DNA of 64,000 bases, taken from Epiperipatus broadwayi. Taxonomy: Eukaryota; Onychophora; Udeonychophora; Euonychophora; Peripatidae. Below the pieces are notes generated by a model. It was not told where the DNA came from. It ran no database searches and worked only from the letters and a program-made list of their open reading frames with translations. Made by a program: the position numbers and the translations under genes. The stretch lies in the NCBI GenBank assembly GCA_028023455.1, contig JAQFVV010012491.1, positions 975,501-1,039,500 on the forward strand, written 5' to 3'. Positions 1 through 11,380 of this stretch are shown piece after piece (the stretch's first letter is position 1; each line of letters starts with the position of its first letter).

Positions 1-93
1 AACAAAGAAAAAAACTATCAGAGAAATAAACCTCTTAAAAACAATATCATAATTATAGATCATGTATAAATAATATGAAACTATTAGAAGCCA

Positions 94-150
94 GTAACCA
101 CCTAAACATACCAATATAGATAATCAATATTGGTATGTTTAGGTGGTTAC
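94..150. repeat. Perfect 23-bp palindrome with 11-nt loop
   Basis: Two perfectly complementary 23-bp arms (94-116 and 128-150) flank an 11-nt spacer. The left arm starts GTAACCACC and the right arm ends GGTGGTTAC. A short motif around TCATAATTATAGATCATG lies left of it (about 46-64) and again at about 299-317. This could be a small foldback insertion inside or at the edge of the LINE remnant that follows. No transcription terminator role is implied in an animal genome. Confidence 0.85.
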
Positions 151-730
151 TGCTTTAAGCATTATTTCACTTATTATTTAAATAATATGAAATATGCTGA
201 CAACATGTTGATGTTGGCTGCTGATGAAAAGAAAATAATAAATATCACTAAGCCAAGTAGATGGTTTGGTCTTGAAATAATCACCTTAAAAATCAAAGTC
301 ATAATTATAGATCATGCTATCTGGGTTCCACAGTATAGTCTCTATGATCAGGAAATATACAGAATGATTGAAATAGCAAAATATATATATAATAACAATA
401 AAAATGATAAAATGGTCTAAAATGAGGGGAAATGGAAATATTTCAAAAGTCAACAAATTAGAATTAATCAATTATCTAATTTTTACAATTGTCATAGCAT
501 GGTCAAACAATCAGATAAAAAATGTACTGAAGATAGAAACTGATGTCTATTTTAGAAGAATTTAAAGTCTTCAAGAGATTATCTGTGTTAATAAGATGTA
601 TAATGGAATATTTAAGGCATTTAGTGAGGAGGCCCAATATTACAGAAAAACTTACCATTAAGGAGAAAATAGAAGGTTTTTACCACATCTGGTCACTATT
701 CAAACAATGGATAGATCGGTATAGGTAAAC
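130..730 (+). pseudogene. LINE reverse transcriptase fragment, decayed
   Basis: The frame beginning at about 130 contains KYADNMLMLAADEKKIINI, which matches the catalytic YADD block of non-LTR retrotransposon reverse transcriptases with the second Asp changed to Asn. About 20 residues on, FGLEI and then KIKVIIID match the conserved '(F/A)GL.(I/L)N..KT(K)' stretch of the same domain. Between 420 and 730 the frame is interrupted several times; a later piece (543-728) with RRPNITEKLTIKEKIEG loosely resembles the thumb region of such proteins. There is no endonuclease domain and no complete ORF, so this is a dead internal or 3' fragment. The clade (RTE, Jockey or CR1-like) cannot be decided by eye. 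Confidence 0.6.
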
Positions 731-1002
731 CAGTAGCTATAAATTTTATAAGATGCCATATATGGCTCAAAATTATGAAATTTGGAAGAGGATTATGGAG
801 TCCATCATATGTTGTTATTGCATTCTTTCAACTGTTACAAATTGAAGAAGAATAATTAAATATACATGATGTAATCTATGCTTTTATTAAATTCAAATGG
901 ATTGTGATATTTTTACAAAACTTTTGATATCATATTATACCTATTTATTTGCTATAAATTTTATATCTAAAAATATATATAATTAATTTTAAACAGATAC
1001 TG
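731..1002. other. AT-rich spacer
   Basis: Nothing recognisable apart from possible weak continuation of the LINE remnant up to about 860. Confidence 0.5.
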
Positions 1003-1010
1003 GTATAGAC

Positions 1011-3538
1011 CAGAAGTGGGGAACCCTTTTGCCATTAGAGGTCACATTTTAATTAGGCAATAATAAAAGAGGCTTTAATTTTTTATATTCGTTTAGCATA
1101 TAAATATATTTAAATCTTTAAATTTTAAATAAAAATTTTATATTGAATACCGCTTCAAATAAAAATATTATTAACATAAGTATCATAATTAAAATTATTA
1201 CATTATAAAGAAATACAGTAGAAAAATTTAATATTAAATTATAAAAATCTAACATAGCAACAATACAAAAAATAATTTTACAATCCGATGGAAAATTTAA
1301 GTCAGTGGGATATTTGCATTTGTTTCTTGTTTGAAAGTAATTGAATATTTGGATTAAGTTTCATAATGTGTAGCCTTAATTGATCCTCTAAATGAGCATC
1401 TGTAATCCATGTTCTTAAACTAGCTTTAATTTTTGTCATGAGAGAAAATGTTGACTCGCTGCAGTAAGTACTTCCAAAGCAGGACAGTAAACGGCATGCA
1501 TGCTTTCATAGACATGGATATTAAACAGCATTTTTCCAAATTTCTATGGGATCATTTTTAGTGTCCAAAAAGGATTTGAGGATAGTATTTACCCCTAACT
1601 CAAATAACCCCATTTGTAGTTCCGTAGGAGCCTTGGATATATGTACTAAATGTGGTTCAAATACCAGTTTCATAGCAGGAATGTGTTTGTCAAAATCTGA
1701 AAATCTTTCAATCCAAGACACCTATATATTCATCAAATGCTTTATTTTCACAATTCTGCTCATTTAACATTTTTGCTAACTCGGGGAAGTGTTCTGCAGA
1801 TATATACGAGCGAGAAAGCAATGTTTTGAAAAATGTTAATTTTTTTCAAAATGCTTGGATCTTTTGCCACATTTCATATATATGCTTCATTTTACCTTGC
1901 AGGCAAAATATTTAAATTGTTTTGTTTTGTCATAATATCAGACAAAAAAGCAATGTTTCTGCAAAATGCCTCATCTGATAAATCACATGGTTTTTCTTGT
2001 TCGTGATAAAAGTTTAAAATTTGTTGGCGAAAAGTTAAGTTTTATAAAAACCTGTCCTGCTGATAGCCAGTGAACCTTGCAGTAGCATGGTAGATCAACA
2101 CTGTAAGTTTCCTCATCTAAAGTTAGCATCTGCCCAAATTTACAATGACACATTGTGTTTACATGAATATAGTTTACAATCACAATGGCTTTATCCAGAG
2201 TGTCTTGCAAAATTGTGGATTTTACACAAAGATTCTGTTGATGCAAAATGCAGTGAAATAATATCAAATTTTTCAAATTTAAGTTGTCCTTCTTTAATAA
2301 ACCAATGAATCCTTTTTTGCATCTCATGAAAAGTGCACCATCAGTGCAAACATTGACTAAATTACTAACATTTAACTGTTATCGATGACATACTTCTTTA
2401 AAGTTTTCAAAAATGTCAACACCATGAGTTCTTCCAGTTAGTGTACCCAACACAAGAAGTTCTTCATAACACTGAAAATCTTTAGTTACAGCACGAATAA
2501 AATATAAAACTTGTGCCGAGTCAGTTTTATCAGTGCTTTCATCTAAAGCAATTAAAAAATAAACGTCTTCATTTTCTATAATATTATGAAGTATCTCTGT
2601 AACATTTTGAGCTAATTCGTGCTGTCAATCTGTTATAGTCTTTCTTGAAAGAGCCAACTTTTTGTATTTATCAGCTTTTTCTGAATCTAACATATCCACT
2701 GCTTCAACAATACATTCTTTTATTAATTCTACATCACTAAATGATTTGCCTCTTTTTCCAAGTATATGTGCTACTTTGTAGGTAACATCAACTGCAGTGG
2801 TATTTTTCTTTACAAAAGCACTAAAAGATGCCTGTTGATGATGCTTTTTATTTTTCCATTTTTGAAGTGCAGCTTGTTGAGATTCACAGTCTAAATTGAA
2901 GAATTTATGTTCTTTATATGTCAAATAGTGTTTATTTGCATTCATTTTTTTAAAAGTAATTAAAACCATATCACACAAGAACACACCATTTTATCTTTCA
3001 CAGAAGTGAAGAAAAAATCTAACTTTGACTCTACATTAAATGTTGTATTTTCTTCATTTAATTTTATTTTCTTGCAATTTGACATGATGGGTAAAAAAAA
3101 TATTAAATAATATCTTAAGAAAGCATATTCTTGCTAGAAATACAATAACACTGTGTTTTAGTAAAACCACAGAATAAATATAACAATAACTACTGTATGA
3201 CTACAAGCATTGTACAAATTTGACCAATGATGTCCCAATCATCTTTTTATGAACATTAAGAAAATAGTTTTTGTATAGAGATCAGGTAGCATGTCCTGTA
3301 GTGTTACCGTTTTGCACTAGGTGGTGTTTTATCATTTGAAATATACAATTGGTTATGACCACCAGTAATCACTGAAATTTACATTTATACCATTCTTTAT
3401 TTAATTCTATAAATTTTCAAATTATTGTTATCTAAGTAAGTGAACATCAATTAATACAAGATCTAGCTTCTATGAAGGCCACACAAGTCACTCATGGAGG
3501 TTGCATGTGGCCTCAAGGCCACACATTTCCCACCTAGG
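1011..3538 (-). mobile_element. hAT DNA transposon, complete ends, inactive
   Basis: The left end reads CAGAAGTGGGGAACCCTTTT, a typical hAT (Charlie-like) terminus. The right end holds GGCCACACATTTCCCACC, the expected reverse-complement type of terminus, though mutated. The element is flanked by an 8-bp near-perfect target duplication, GTATAGAC (1003-1010) and GTACAGAC (3539-3546), differing at one base. Total length is 2528 bp. A broken transposase occupies the minus strand inside. hAT elements make 8-bp duplications, so both ends and family are well supported; decay of ends, duplication and ORF indicates an old insertion. Confidence 0.85.
1290..3085 (-). pseudogene. hAT transposase pseudogene, BED-finger/GTF2IRD2-like
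   Basis: Translating the minus strand from the ATG at 3085 gives a protein of the ZBED/GTF2IRD2-like hAT group. In order: a damaged BED-type zinc finger (VKDKMVC then KKMNANKHYLTYKEH), the DEST block IALDESTDKTDSAQ near 2540, CTDGALF near 2340, HCILHQQNLC near 2245, CYCKVHWLSAGQV near 2070, and the C-terminal dimerisation block CSESTFSLM with ITDAHLEDQL near 1400-1450. The blocks lie in the correct order across the expected length of about 600 codons, but at least four stops or frameshifts separate them. Domesticated relatives exist in vertebrates; this copy is broken and sits inside its own terminal repeats, so it is a transposon fossil and not a host gene. Confidence 0.88.
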
Positions 3539-3701
3539 GTACAGACATTTGACATGTAGTAACTAACATGAATGTATGAGATAAATTATTATAATTTTTT
3601 GACTATTAATATTACTATTATTTTTTATAATTTAAATCTAATTTAAAATATGCAAAATTTAAATTTTGTACATACAGTTAGCTATCTTTCTTAATACTTA
3701 C

Positions 3702-3776
3702 TTGTTCTTGATACACATATGCCATAATGCCAGCCACACCTTCCATTAAGAAAATTAACAGGAGCAAAAATGTGTA
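3702..3776 (-). CDS. Tetraspanin exon: third transmembrane segment
   Basis: On the minus strand a CAG acceptor (3779-3777) is followed by 25 in-frame codons starting YTFLLLLIFLMEGVAGIMAY, then a GTAAGT donor (3701-3696). This is the third membrane helix and the start of the large extracellular loop of a tetraspanin, close to the CD151 block LLLIIFLLEIIAGILAY. The exon is 75 nt, the size I expect for the corresponding exon of CD151-type genes, and both ends are phase 0. It joins in frame to the exon at 37702-37893. Tetraspanins are four-pass membrane proteins that organise integrins and other receptors in the plasma membrane. The following loop exons with the CCG motif were not found in 1-3700 and presumably lie beyond the left edge. 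Confidence 0.9.
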
Positions 3777-3799
3777 CTGAAATGTTTAAAATAAATAAA

Positions 3800-4480
3800 T
3801 AAAGATGAAATAAAAAGTATACATTTTTATATAAAAATTGTATGAACAACAAATAAATAATACAGTAATAAACATCAAAAATTGCTAGGCCAGGATTTTG
3901 ATGCAGTGTAATTTTATCAAAACAAAATTACAAATTTATTTTAACAAACTTAAATATACATCAATATATGCTGAAGCAGAAATTATTAATAAGAGCAATG
4001 CTAATAGAATTTTCTTTTTTTTAATTAATTACATTAATTCCTAATTTTACATCCATTTATCTACATATCTATATCACACATATATTAAGTTTTGAATGTG
4101 CTATTTATTGCAATCTAATTCAAAAAAATTATTCTAAAAGTTGATAATAAATTTTACAAATTATAACTATATTTTATTTATTATTTTTTTTTACTTTTTT
4201 TTTTAAATGCAAAAATAAAAATAACAATAAAAATTTACTTTTGAAATAATTTCATATTTAAAAACAAATTTTATATTTTGCTTCAATTTTTTGATACTAA
4301 TAAAAACTAAAATAAATGACATCATATGACATTTGTAATTATGAGAATAAACTGAACAATAGTATATCAATGAATAATTATTTATTTTTAATTCAAAAAT
4401 AAAAATTTTCCCCATACATAAACAGAGAAATTTTTATTGGAGTCTCTAGGACAATATTTTGCAAACACTACTGCAAATTT
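3800..4480. other. AT-rich intron sequence
   Basis: Homopolymer-rich DNA; no coding signal or recognised repeat seen. Confidence 0.6.
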
Positions 4481-4483
4481 TCC

Positions 4484-4552
4484 AAAAAAAAAAGAGAGCG
4501 AGCGAGCGAGAGAGAGAGAGAGAGAGCAAGAGAGCGAGAGAGAGAGAGAAAA
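4484..4552. repeat. (GA)n microsatellite with GAGC interruptions
   Basis: A purine-only tract on the plus strand made of GA repeats with interspersed GAGC units, about 65 bp. It is one of the few long simple repeats in the window not made of A and T. Confidence 0.95.
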
Positions 4553-5210
4553 AACAATTCTCAATAATTTTTATGATTTATAAACATCATAAATAGTCAT
4601 AAAATTAATTTTAATTTGTATTAGAATGACATTTTTTTAAAAAATCACAATTTTCAAGAATACAAAGATAGTTAAAGCTTTACAAGTTAGTTTATCTATA
4701 GATAAATACAAAATTTTCCTTAAAAAGGTAACTGTCTATCAAAATAAATATAGCTTTTTATATTGAAATTTACTTTAATCATTAGCATAATTAAAAATAA
4801 TTTTGTTATAAATATTACAATAAAGAAAACATTTTAAGAAATCAGGACAAAAGTTAATTTTATTCTTTAATTAAGAACAGAAGGAAGAAAACTACATAAA
4901 CTATCATATAATTATTTGTTTCATGTTTATAAAAAAAAATTTCACTGTGTTTATGCTACGGATATTATCAATTATTGCTTTGAGATAATATCTATTTAAG
5001 CAAAATATTAATTGTGAAAATTCTCAAAATAAATTATTCTTAATTTAAGATATAAATACAAAGAAACATATTCAATAAATAACTTTTTTATTTATCATTT
5101 CAAAATAAAATAATAAAATAAACTTTTTTACAAATTATGGAAGTAATACAATTTTCTTCTTCCTTTTTTCCGTATGTATTGATTTCTATATTCACATATA
5201 CCATTTCCAA
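4553..5210. other. AT-rich intron sequence
   Basis: No coding signal or recognised repeat seen. Confidence 0.6.
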
Positions 5211-5216
5211 CCTTAT

Positions 5217-5360
5217 ACACTTAACAATACTATTTTTTAACACCAAAACTTTATTCTTACAGTTTCACCTATCCTGCAGTCTTCATGTCTGATGATGACT
5301 GCAGGACAGTTGAAACTGTAAGAGTAAGTGTATAAGATGGTTAAAAATAGTATGATATGT
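5217..5360. repeat. Inverted repeat, family B, hammerhead-like centre
   Basis: Two copies of one sequence meet head to head near 5288. Arms share CTTACAGTTTCA and CCTGCAGTC on the left, matched by GACTGCAGG and TGAAACTGTAAG on the right; TATACACTTA and its complement also occur, but in a different order, so one arm is rearranged. The same unit recurs at 39310-39605. The centre carries the hammerhead-like core annotated separately. This arrangement fits a Penelope-like element terminal repeat or a short foldback transposon. Confidence 0.75.
5289..5316 (+). ncRNA. Hammerhead-ribozyme-like core (family B)
   Basis: CTGATGA (5289-5295), one extra T, GACTG (5297-5301), loop CAGGA, CAGTT (5307-5311), GAAAC (5312-5316). 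The two constant strands of the hammerhead core are intact, and the intervening hairpin pairs over five positions (one G-U). Downstream ACT/AGT can close a short stem III followed by an A. Stem I is poor here because the upstream flank is the inverted copy. A motif match only; activity is not shown. Confidence 0.5.
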
Positions 5361-8300
5361 TTTCTACAAATTACTGATCTTTTTATTTTATGGCATGTTG
5401 ACTTTATTTATCATTGGTATACATTTTAAATTTTATCCTGAAAAATAATCAGATTTATGTTATTGCTATTATTATTTTATTAAAACCTTTGTTTTATGTA
5501 ATAATAAAAAAATTAATACATAAATGTAATAATATCAATTTTTGTAGATTAAGTGCAAAAAATAGACTATTTATAATATATCCTTTTTGTGATCAGATTG
5601 CTAAAGCTTATTAATAGATAATAGCAAATATACCATTTAATATTGTGTTTACTGGTGTATTTGTATATGTTATTTATATATTAATGATGAAGTTAATGAA
5701 AGTACAAATACTTATTTTTAAATCTATATTATTAATTATAAAATATCAAATTAAATTTAATCATTTCAATATTATTTCAACTTCAAAAAACAACAAATAT
5801 ATAAAATGAGAGGAAGGAATAAAAACAATTATTAAAAAAGAGTTAGTGAGGAAAGAAACCAGCAGCTAACAAGTATCTTAAATATTTTAATATTGAGATA
5901 TCTTATCAAAAAAACAGCTATTATGTGAGAAACATTAGGGATTCATATTACATTAGCAGCATCTTACTAATTTATTTATTTCATTTTTTTTTTTTAAGAA
6001 TAAAAAAAAAGTTCAAAAATAATAATTTAATCATATCTTTCAATTTGCAGAAAATATAACAAGACATGGGTTTTAATTACAATCATATGTTACCATAAAG
6101 AATTCAAGTGTAACAAAAAAAAAAAAAGGTCAATGAAATTAAATCAAAAAATAGTCATAACTCTTCCCTTCCTCCTTTTTTCTCTTTCTCTCTCCCCTCC
6201 ATAACATCTTTTGCTAGTCAAAAACATATTCCTGAGTTAAAAAAAAACAACCTTAATACCATTATTGCCATATATACATTGAATTAATAATTTCTTTTTT
6301 TTTTAAAGTTTGGATATGTTATTATACAGAAAATATACATATTAAATACAAATATTATATTTATACATTAAATGTATAAAAAGCTTCATCTACCATTTTT
6401 ATCACCTGGATTTTGATCTTGGCCAGACCACACTTGAAAATGTTTTCAGGTTCCAAACAAACAAAACTTTTGTCATTAAATAGATTTCTATTTATTCTTA
6501 ACTAGAAGATAAAATGAAAAACGCCAATGCCATTTAGCAATTGTGATCTTAGTGAATAATGTTATCCTCTCTTACAGTTCTTCTACATCTTATACAATTC
6601 ATGCCACAATGCATTGAACATAAAGGGTCTTTACTATTATAATTTTATTTATTAAAATACACCATTATGCTGACTTTCTACCAATTTATACAACTACAGT
6701 AATATTTTATAAGAATAAAACAAGCAAGAGTATAATATCAATATAATTAAGTTCTCTTGTAATGACTATACATACTTATTTTTGGATATTTAATTTACTA
6801 AAAAGTATGAAGATATCCTACCTATCCATGAATATGGCAGATAAAACAGCCTTAATAAGTTCTCTAAAGGAAAAAAACCTTTTGAGCATCACTCCACCAG
6901 TATCAGTAAAAAAAGATAATACTCTTCAGGTCTATTAAATTTTGGGTAGTGATAATTTTACTTTTTTGTTTCAGCATCAAACTAAGAATAATAATAAGTA
7001 AGGTGCTATAGGCTAGCTGCCTAATACGTCCTGAGCTTGTTTAGAAATTTTTGATTAAATTCTAAGTTCTTCTGCATATGAAATTTAGGGTATGCCAAAC
7101 ATCACTTAATATTCATAGTCTCTTAAAATCCATGATAATAATGAAAATTGCAAACACCTTAAGATATTGGAACATAATTATTTATTTTTTCAGTCTCTAA
7201 TGAGTCTGAAATTAGTTGGGCACACATTTTACACATTAATTAGCAGTTACACTTGTCTTCATATTAAATGAATAGATTTCTTAACTTAGATAAAAAAAAT
7301 TAAGCTTTTTAAAATTTTAAACTGATAATTCTTTAATTTACAAAATATAAAGCTAGAGACAAATATTGAGTGTAAAAGCATTAGGTTTCCTTGACTTTTT
7401 ATCACTTAAAAAGACTAAGAAATATATCATATTATAAAGTTGTGTAATGAATAAATTGACATTTTTATTTGATATGATTTGTCTATTTTAAAGATGAAAA
7501 AAAACCTGAAAATATCTAGAATTGATTACATCTTAAATAACTACATTGTTACTGTAATTTTTAATAACAACTTCAATTACTAGTTGGGTTTACTAAATCT
7601 ATCATTTAGATTTTGATTCATATTCTTATCAAAGTTAAAAATTTGCTGAAAAGATGTTGCTATAGCAGTGATAATATCTTTTCATTACTAAATGAAAATC
7701 CCTATCAAATGAATATGAATGCATAAATGAGCACAAAGACGATCTTTATAACTTAACATTGTTGTAATAACGTATGTTATAGTATTTTCATTATATATAT
7801 ATATTTCATCTGAATTTAAATACATTGTAGGTTAAGCAATAGCAGAATTATGATTAGACTTTATCTTTGATGATAATTGCATTTTAATCATGTTTATTTT
7901 TCCTTTATTGTAAATTAATATTAAAACTATTACCACTTCTAGGATAATTGTAGTTCATTTTCTACAGCAATTCTCTCCCCCACCACTTGCAAAATTCATT
8001 TATTATAAGCTTGAGTAATTCATAGAGAATAGATGATAGTGACATGCAATGTTTTTAGGAGTGGTAATAAAATGAAAGGCTATAATCAAAATTGGGGTTG
8101 TTAAAAAAGATTAACAGTACTGAATGACAACAGCCTGGAGCAAATCTTATTAATTTTAATAGCAGTGAAGCAATGTTTCTTTTCTTTGCTCAAGACATTT
8201 TGAATGTGTAAATATATATTTATGATTTCTGTTTTATATATTAATTTTTTATATATTTTTCAAGTACAGCAATAAATAATAATCAGCAATTCCCCTTTTT

Positions 8301-8680
8301 TCAATTATATTATATAAATAGCCATATTCAAATAATAACCCCATAAACTGAAGTGCTGTAGAGTCTTCAAAGCAATGCATACACTCTTTCAATAATCATT
8401 ATAGTGCATAAAAATTATAGTAATTATTCTATGGATATGTGTTTCAGAAAGAATCTATCTTGTTATTATCATAGATGATCTATGTTATAGTAAGTGTGAA
8501 TAATTAATACAATGGTCATATTTTAATTAAGCCTAGATCAACATGGTTAATTAATGCATAAGGCAGAGTTGTATAAATTCATTTTTTCATGAAACTATGA
8601 ATGATTAATTCCATATATAAATATGTAATATAACAAATAAACAAACTGATCTTTGATGTGCAGCATTCATTCTTTCTTTA
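5361..8680. other. AT-rich intron sequence
   Basis: Long stretch of poly(A)/poly(T) runs and short TA tracts. No exon, RNA gene or recognised element seen. Confidence 0.6.
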
Positions 8681-8689
8681 ATTGCTATG

Positions 8690-11380
8690 TAGAATACCAC
8701 CACTCATCTATGAGCTGTTCATGAGATTTGGAAATAATAAAGTATTCTCTACTTTTGACTTAACCTCCAGCTATTGGCAGATAAAATTCTATCCAGAGGA
8801 TCACTAATAAAATCTACCCAGAGGATCACCAATATACCACTTTTTGGCATAAAGGCATCACCTATCAGTTTAATTGAGTGCCATTTGGATTGATAAATAG
8901 TGGCACTGGTCTAATCAGATGCCTGAATCAAACCTGACCACTATTTATGTAGATGAAGTCATAATTGACTCATCTACTGCTGAAGAACACTTTCAACACT
9001 TGGAAAAAGTTATTTAAAGAATGCCATGATAAAGGGATCAAAGTCAGTTTTAAGAAAAGTGCACTAATGAGTAAGATGTGATCTTCTTAGGACATATCAC
9101 TGGTTGCAGTGAGATGAGACCTCATTCCAATAAGATCACTGCCACACAGAACTTTCTAAAGCCTAGGAATAAGAAACAAATCCGATCATTTTTGGGGATT
9201 TTGTAATTTTTACAATCGTTTTTACAAAAAATTCTCTGACAGCATGGAACCATTGTTGAAACCCATCAGAAAAAAATGAAAAATGAAATTGGACCAAAGA
9301 ACAGGAAAGATATTTTGAAAATTCTAGAACAAACAGTGCTAGCCTTTCCTGGTTTTAAAATTTTATACTTACGAGTCATTACGTTGAAGCTTTACTGCAG
9401 GCCTTGTTTGTGAATAACATCAGAGAAATTTTCACTTGCAGGCCATAAACCATTTTTTGTCTTTTATTGCTTTGTGATAATTGCAAAAATTATCAAAAAA
9501 CAAAAAAAAGTTAAATACTGTGGTCGATTAAAACTACTGCCAAATATCCAAATTTCAATGGATTTTTTTGAGGTAGACATTTTTGGAATCACATGACAGA
9601 GATCTATCAAATGCCCATATTTTGGTTGATGTCATGCTTATACTTTTTACATCAGTAAAAAAAAACATATCATCTGACGAATGCCCATAAGCACTCATGG
9701 AGCAAAAGCAGTTAAAAAATCCTTCAATTGTATAAACCGATAGTAGTGGTTATGGATTAGGGGTGACATTATCCTAAATCCAGGAGGATGGCCAACCAGG
9801 TATCCTCTATTTCATTAGCCACCTGCTGAAGGTTCAGAATTAAATTATATGGTTACAAAAAAGAGGCACTAGCAATAGTAGGGGTTTCTCAAAAATTTCA
9901 ACAGATGCTGCTCAGATCAGAGCTAATAGTGATCACAGACAAAAAAGCCTCAAATTCTTGAACCACAGCTACCTTACTAGCAGCCAATTGGTTAGATGAA
10001 GCTTGCTGTTACAAGAATTCAACTAAACAGTTCAATGCTGTTAGGAATGCAAAACATAGTAGCCAAGGTGTTAAGTTGATATCCATGTGGGTCAGAACAA
10101 TGACACCTGTCCATAGACAACATCTACATTACCAACACTGATGTAATTTCAATAAGGATGTAGAGAACGGTTTGGTAAATATTCATTAACTACAGCCTTG
10201 AGATGAAAAACTTATCTCAATTATTAAGACATTAAATGGAGAGAAAGTTCTGTATATGGCCAATGATCTTAAACAATACAAGTTAAAAAACAAGGTCTTT
10301 TTATACAAAATGAACAATTAGATGGATGAGTGGAGAGTGGTGATACCTGATAGGCTAAAAAAAACTCACTCATATAATATATGCATTGTTTATCTGGACA
10401 CTACGGAGTGCATAAAGCTGAGCAAATGTTTAAAAATTAGTTTTACTGGATTGGAATGTACAAAAATACCCTAAAGGTAATCCAGCAATGTCAATCATGC
10501 ATGATGTCAAAACCAGTAAACCAAAGTTATATCAGTTCAATCAAATCTATAATACCAACAAGACCAAATGAAATCTTAGCTATAGCCTTCTATGAACCTT
10601 TACCACCATCTAATAAACAAAGGTATCTGCTAATAGCTTATGATCTTTTTTCAAAATTCATGTCAGCTTACCCAATATCCCCAAGATAATACTAAATATA
10701 CAATCAAAGTTTAGGCATCCTCCACTTCAAAAAAATAGGAAAACTGGAAATGATCCTATCAGATCATGGTACCCCTTTCTCATCCAAAGACTGGAAGACA
10801 TGGGTAGAAAGACAAGAAATAAAACATGTGCTAACCTCCATAAAAAATCTGCAATCAACCCCATATAAATACATCATGTGGGAACTTGGACATTTGTTTA
10901 GGACTTAGAGAAAACATCGTATGATCACCATTTTTTTGACTTAGAGGAAAGATATAAGAGGTGGGTGAATCATGCAAAGAGTGTAACCAAGTATATTAAC
11001 TGAAGTGTGAATGAATCCACAGGGTTTACACCCAACAGGTTACACTTAAAATGTCCCAAATTTGTTTAAAACCTACAAATCCATATCTACAAAAACCCCA
11101 ATAGATCCCGAAGAGGATCAGTGAAAAGCCCAAAACCAAATCAAGTACAAGGCAAATAAGCGCAACAAAAATCAAGTGAAGTCAAATCATCAATTCCAGA
11201 TAGGAAACTTGGTTTTTGTCAAAACACCTCATATCAGCAAGCTACAGAAATTCATTTTCCATAAATTCTGCAATGCATATGAGGGGCCATATAAGATCTT
11301 GAAATGCTCAAGTCCGAATGCATGCTGGTTGGATGATGGAAGTGAGATAAGGGGCACCTATAATTCAAGAATATAAAATC
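8690..11380 (+). pseudogene. Ty3/gypsy LTR retrotransposon pol remnant
   Basis: Reading across several frames gives the pol domains in gypsy order. Reverse transcriptase shows FSTFDLTSSYWQI (near 8745) and IYVDEVII (near 8945; the second Asp of the YVDD box is Glu). A connection block, FYNRFYKKFSD, lies near 9210. RNase H shows TDSSGYGLGVTLS near 9738. The integrase zinc finger has HCLSGHYGVHKAEQ (10384) and CQSCMMSK (10492). The integrase core keeps SDHGTPFSSK near 10760 but has lost another acidic residue, and the C-terminal GPY/F-like module YEGPYKIL lies near 11280. Stops and frameshifts are frequent. No gag, protease or envelope region was recognised. It is an inert endogenous copy. Confidence 0.9.

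Noticed and set aside
2087-2308. Plus-strand open frame within the hAT element
   Set aside because: Antisense shadow of the transposase pseudogene.
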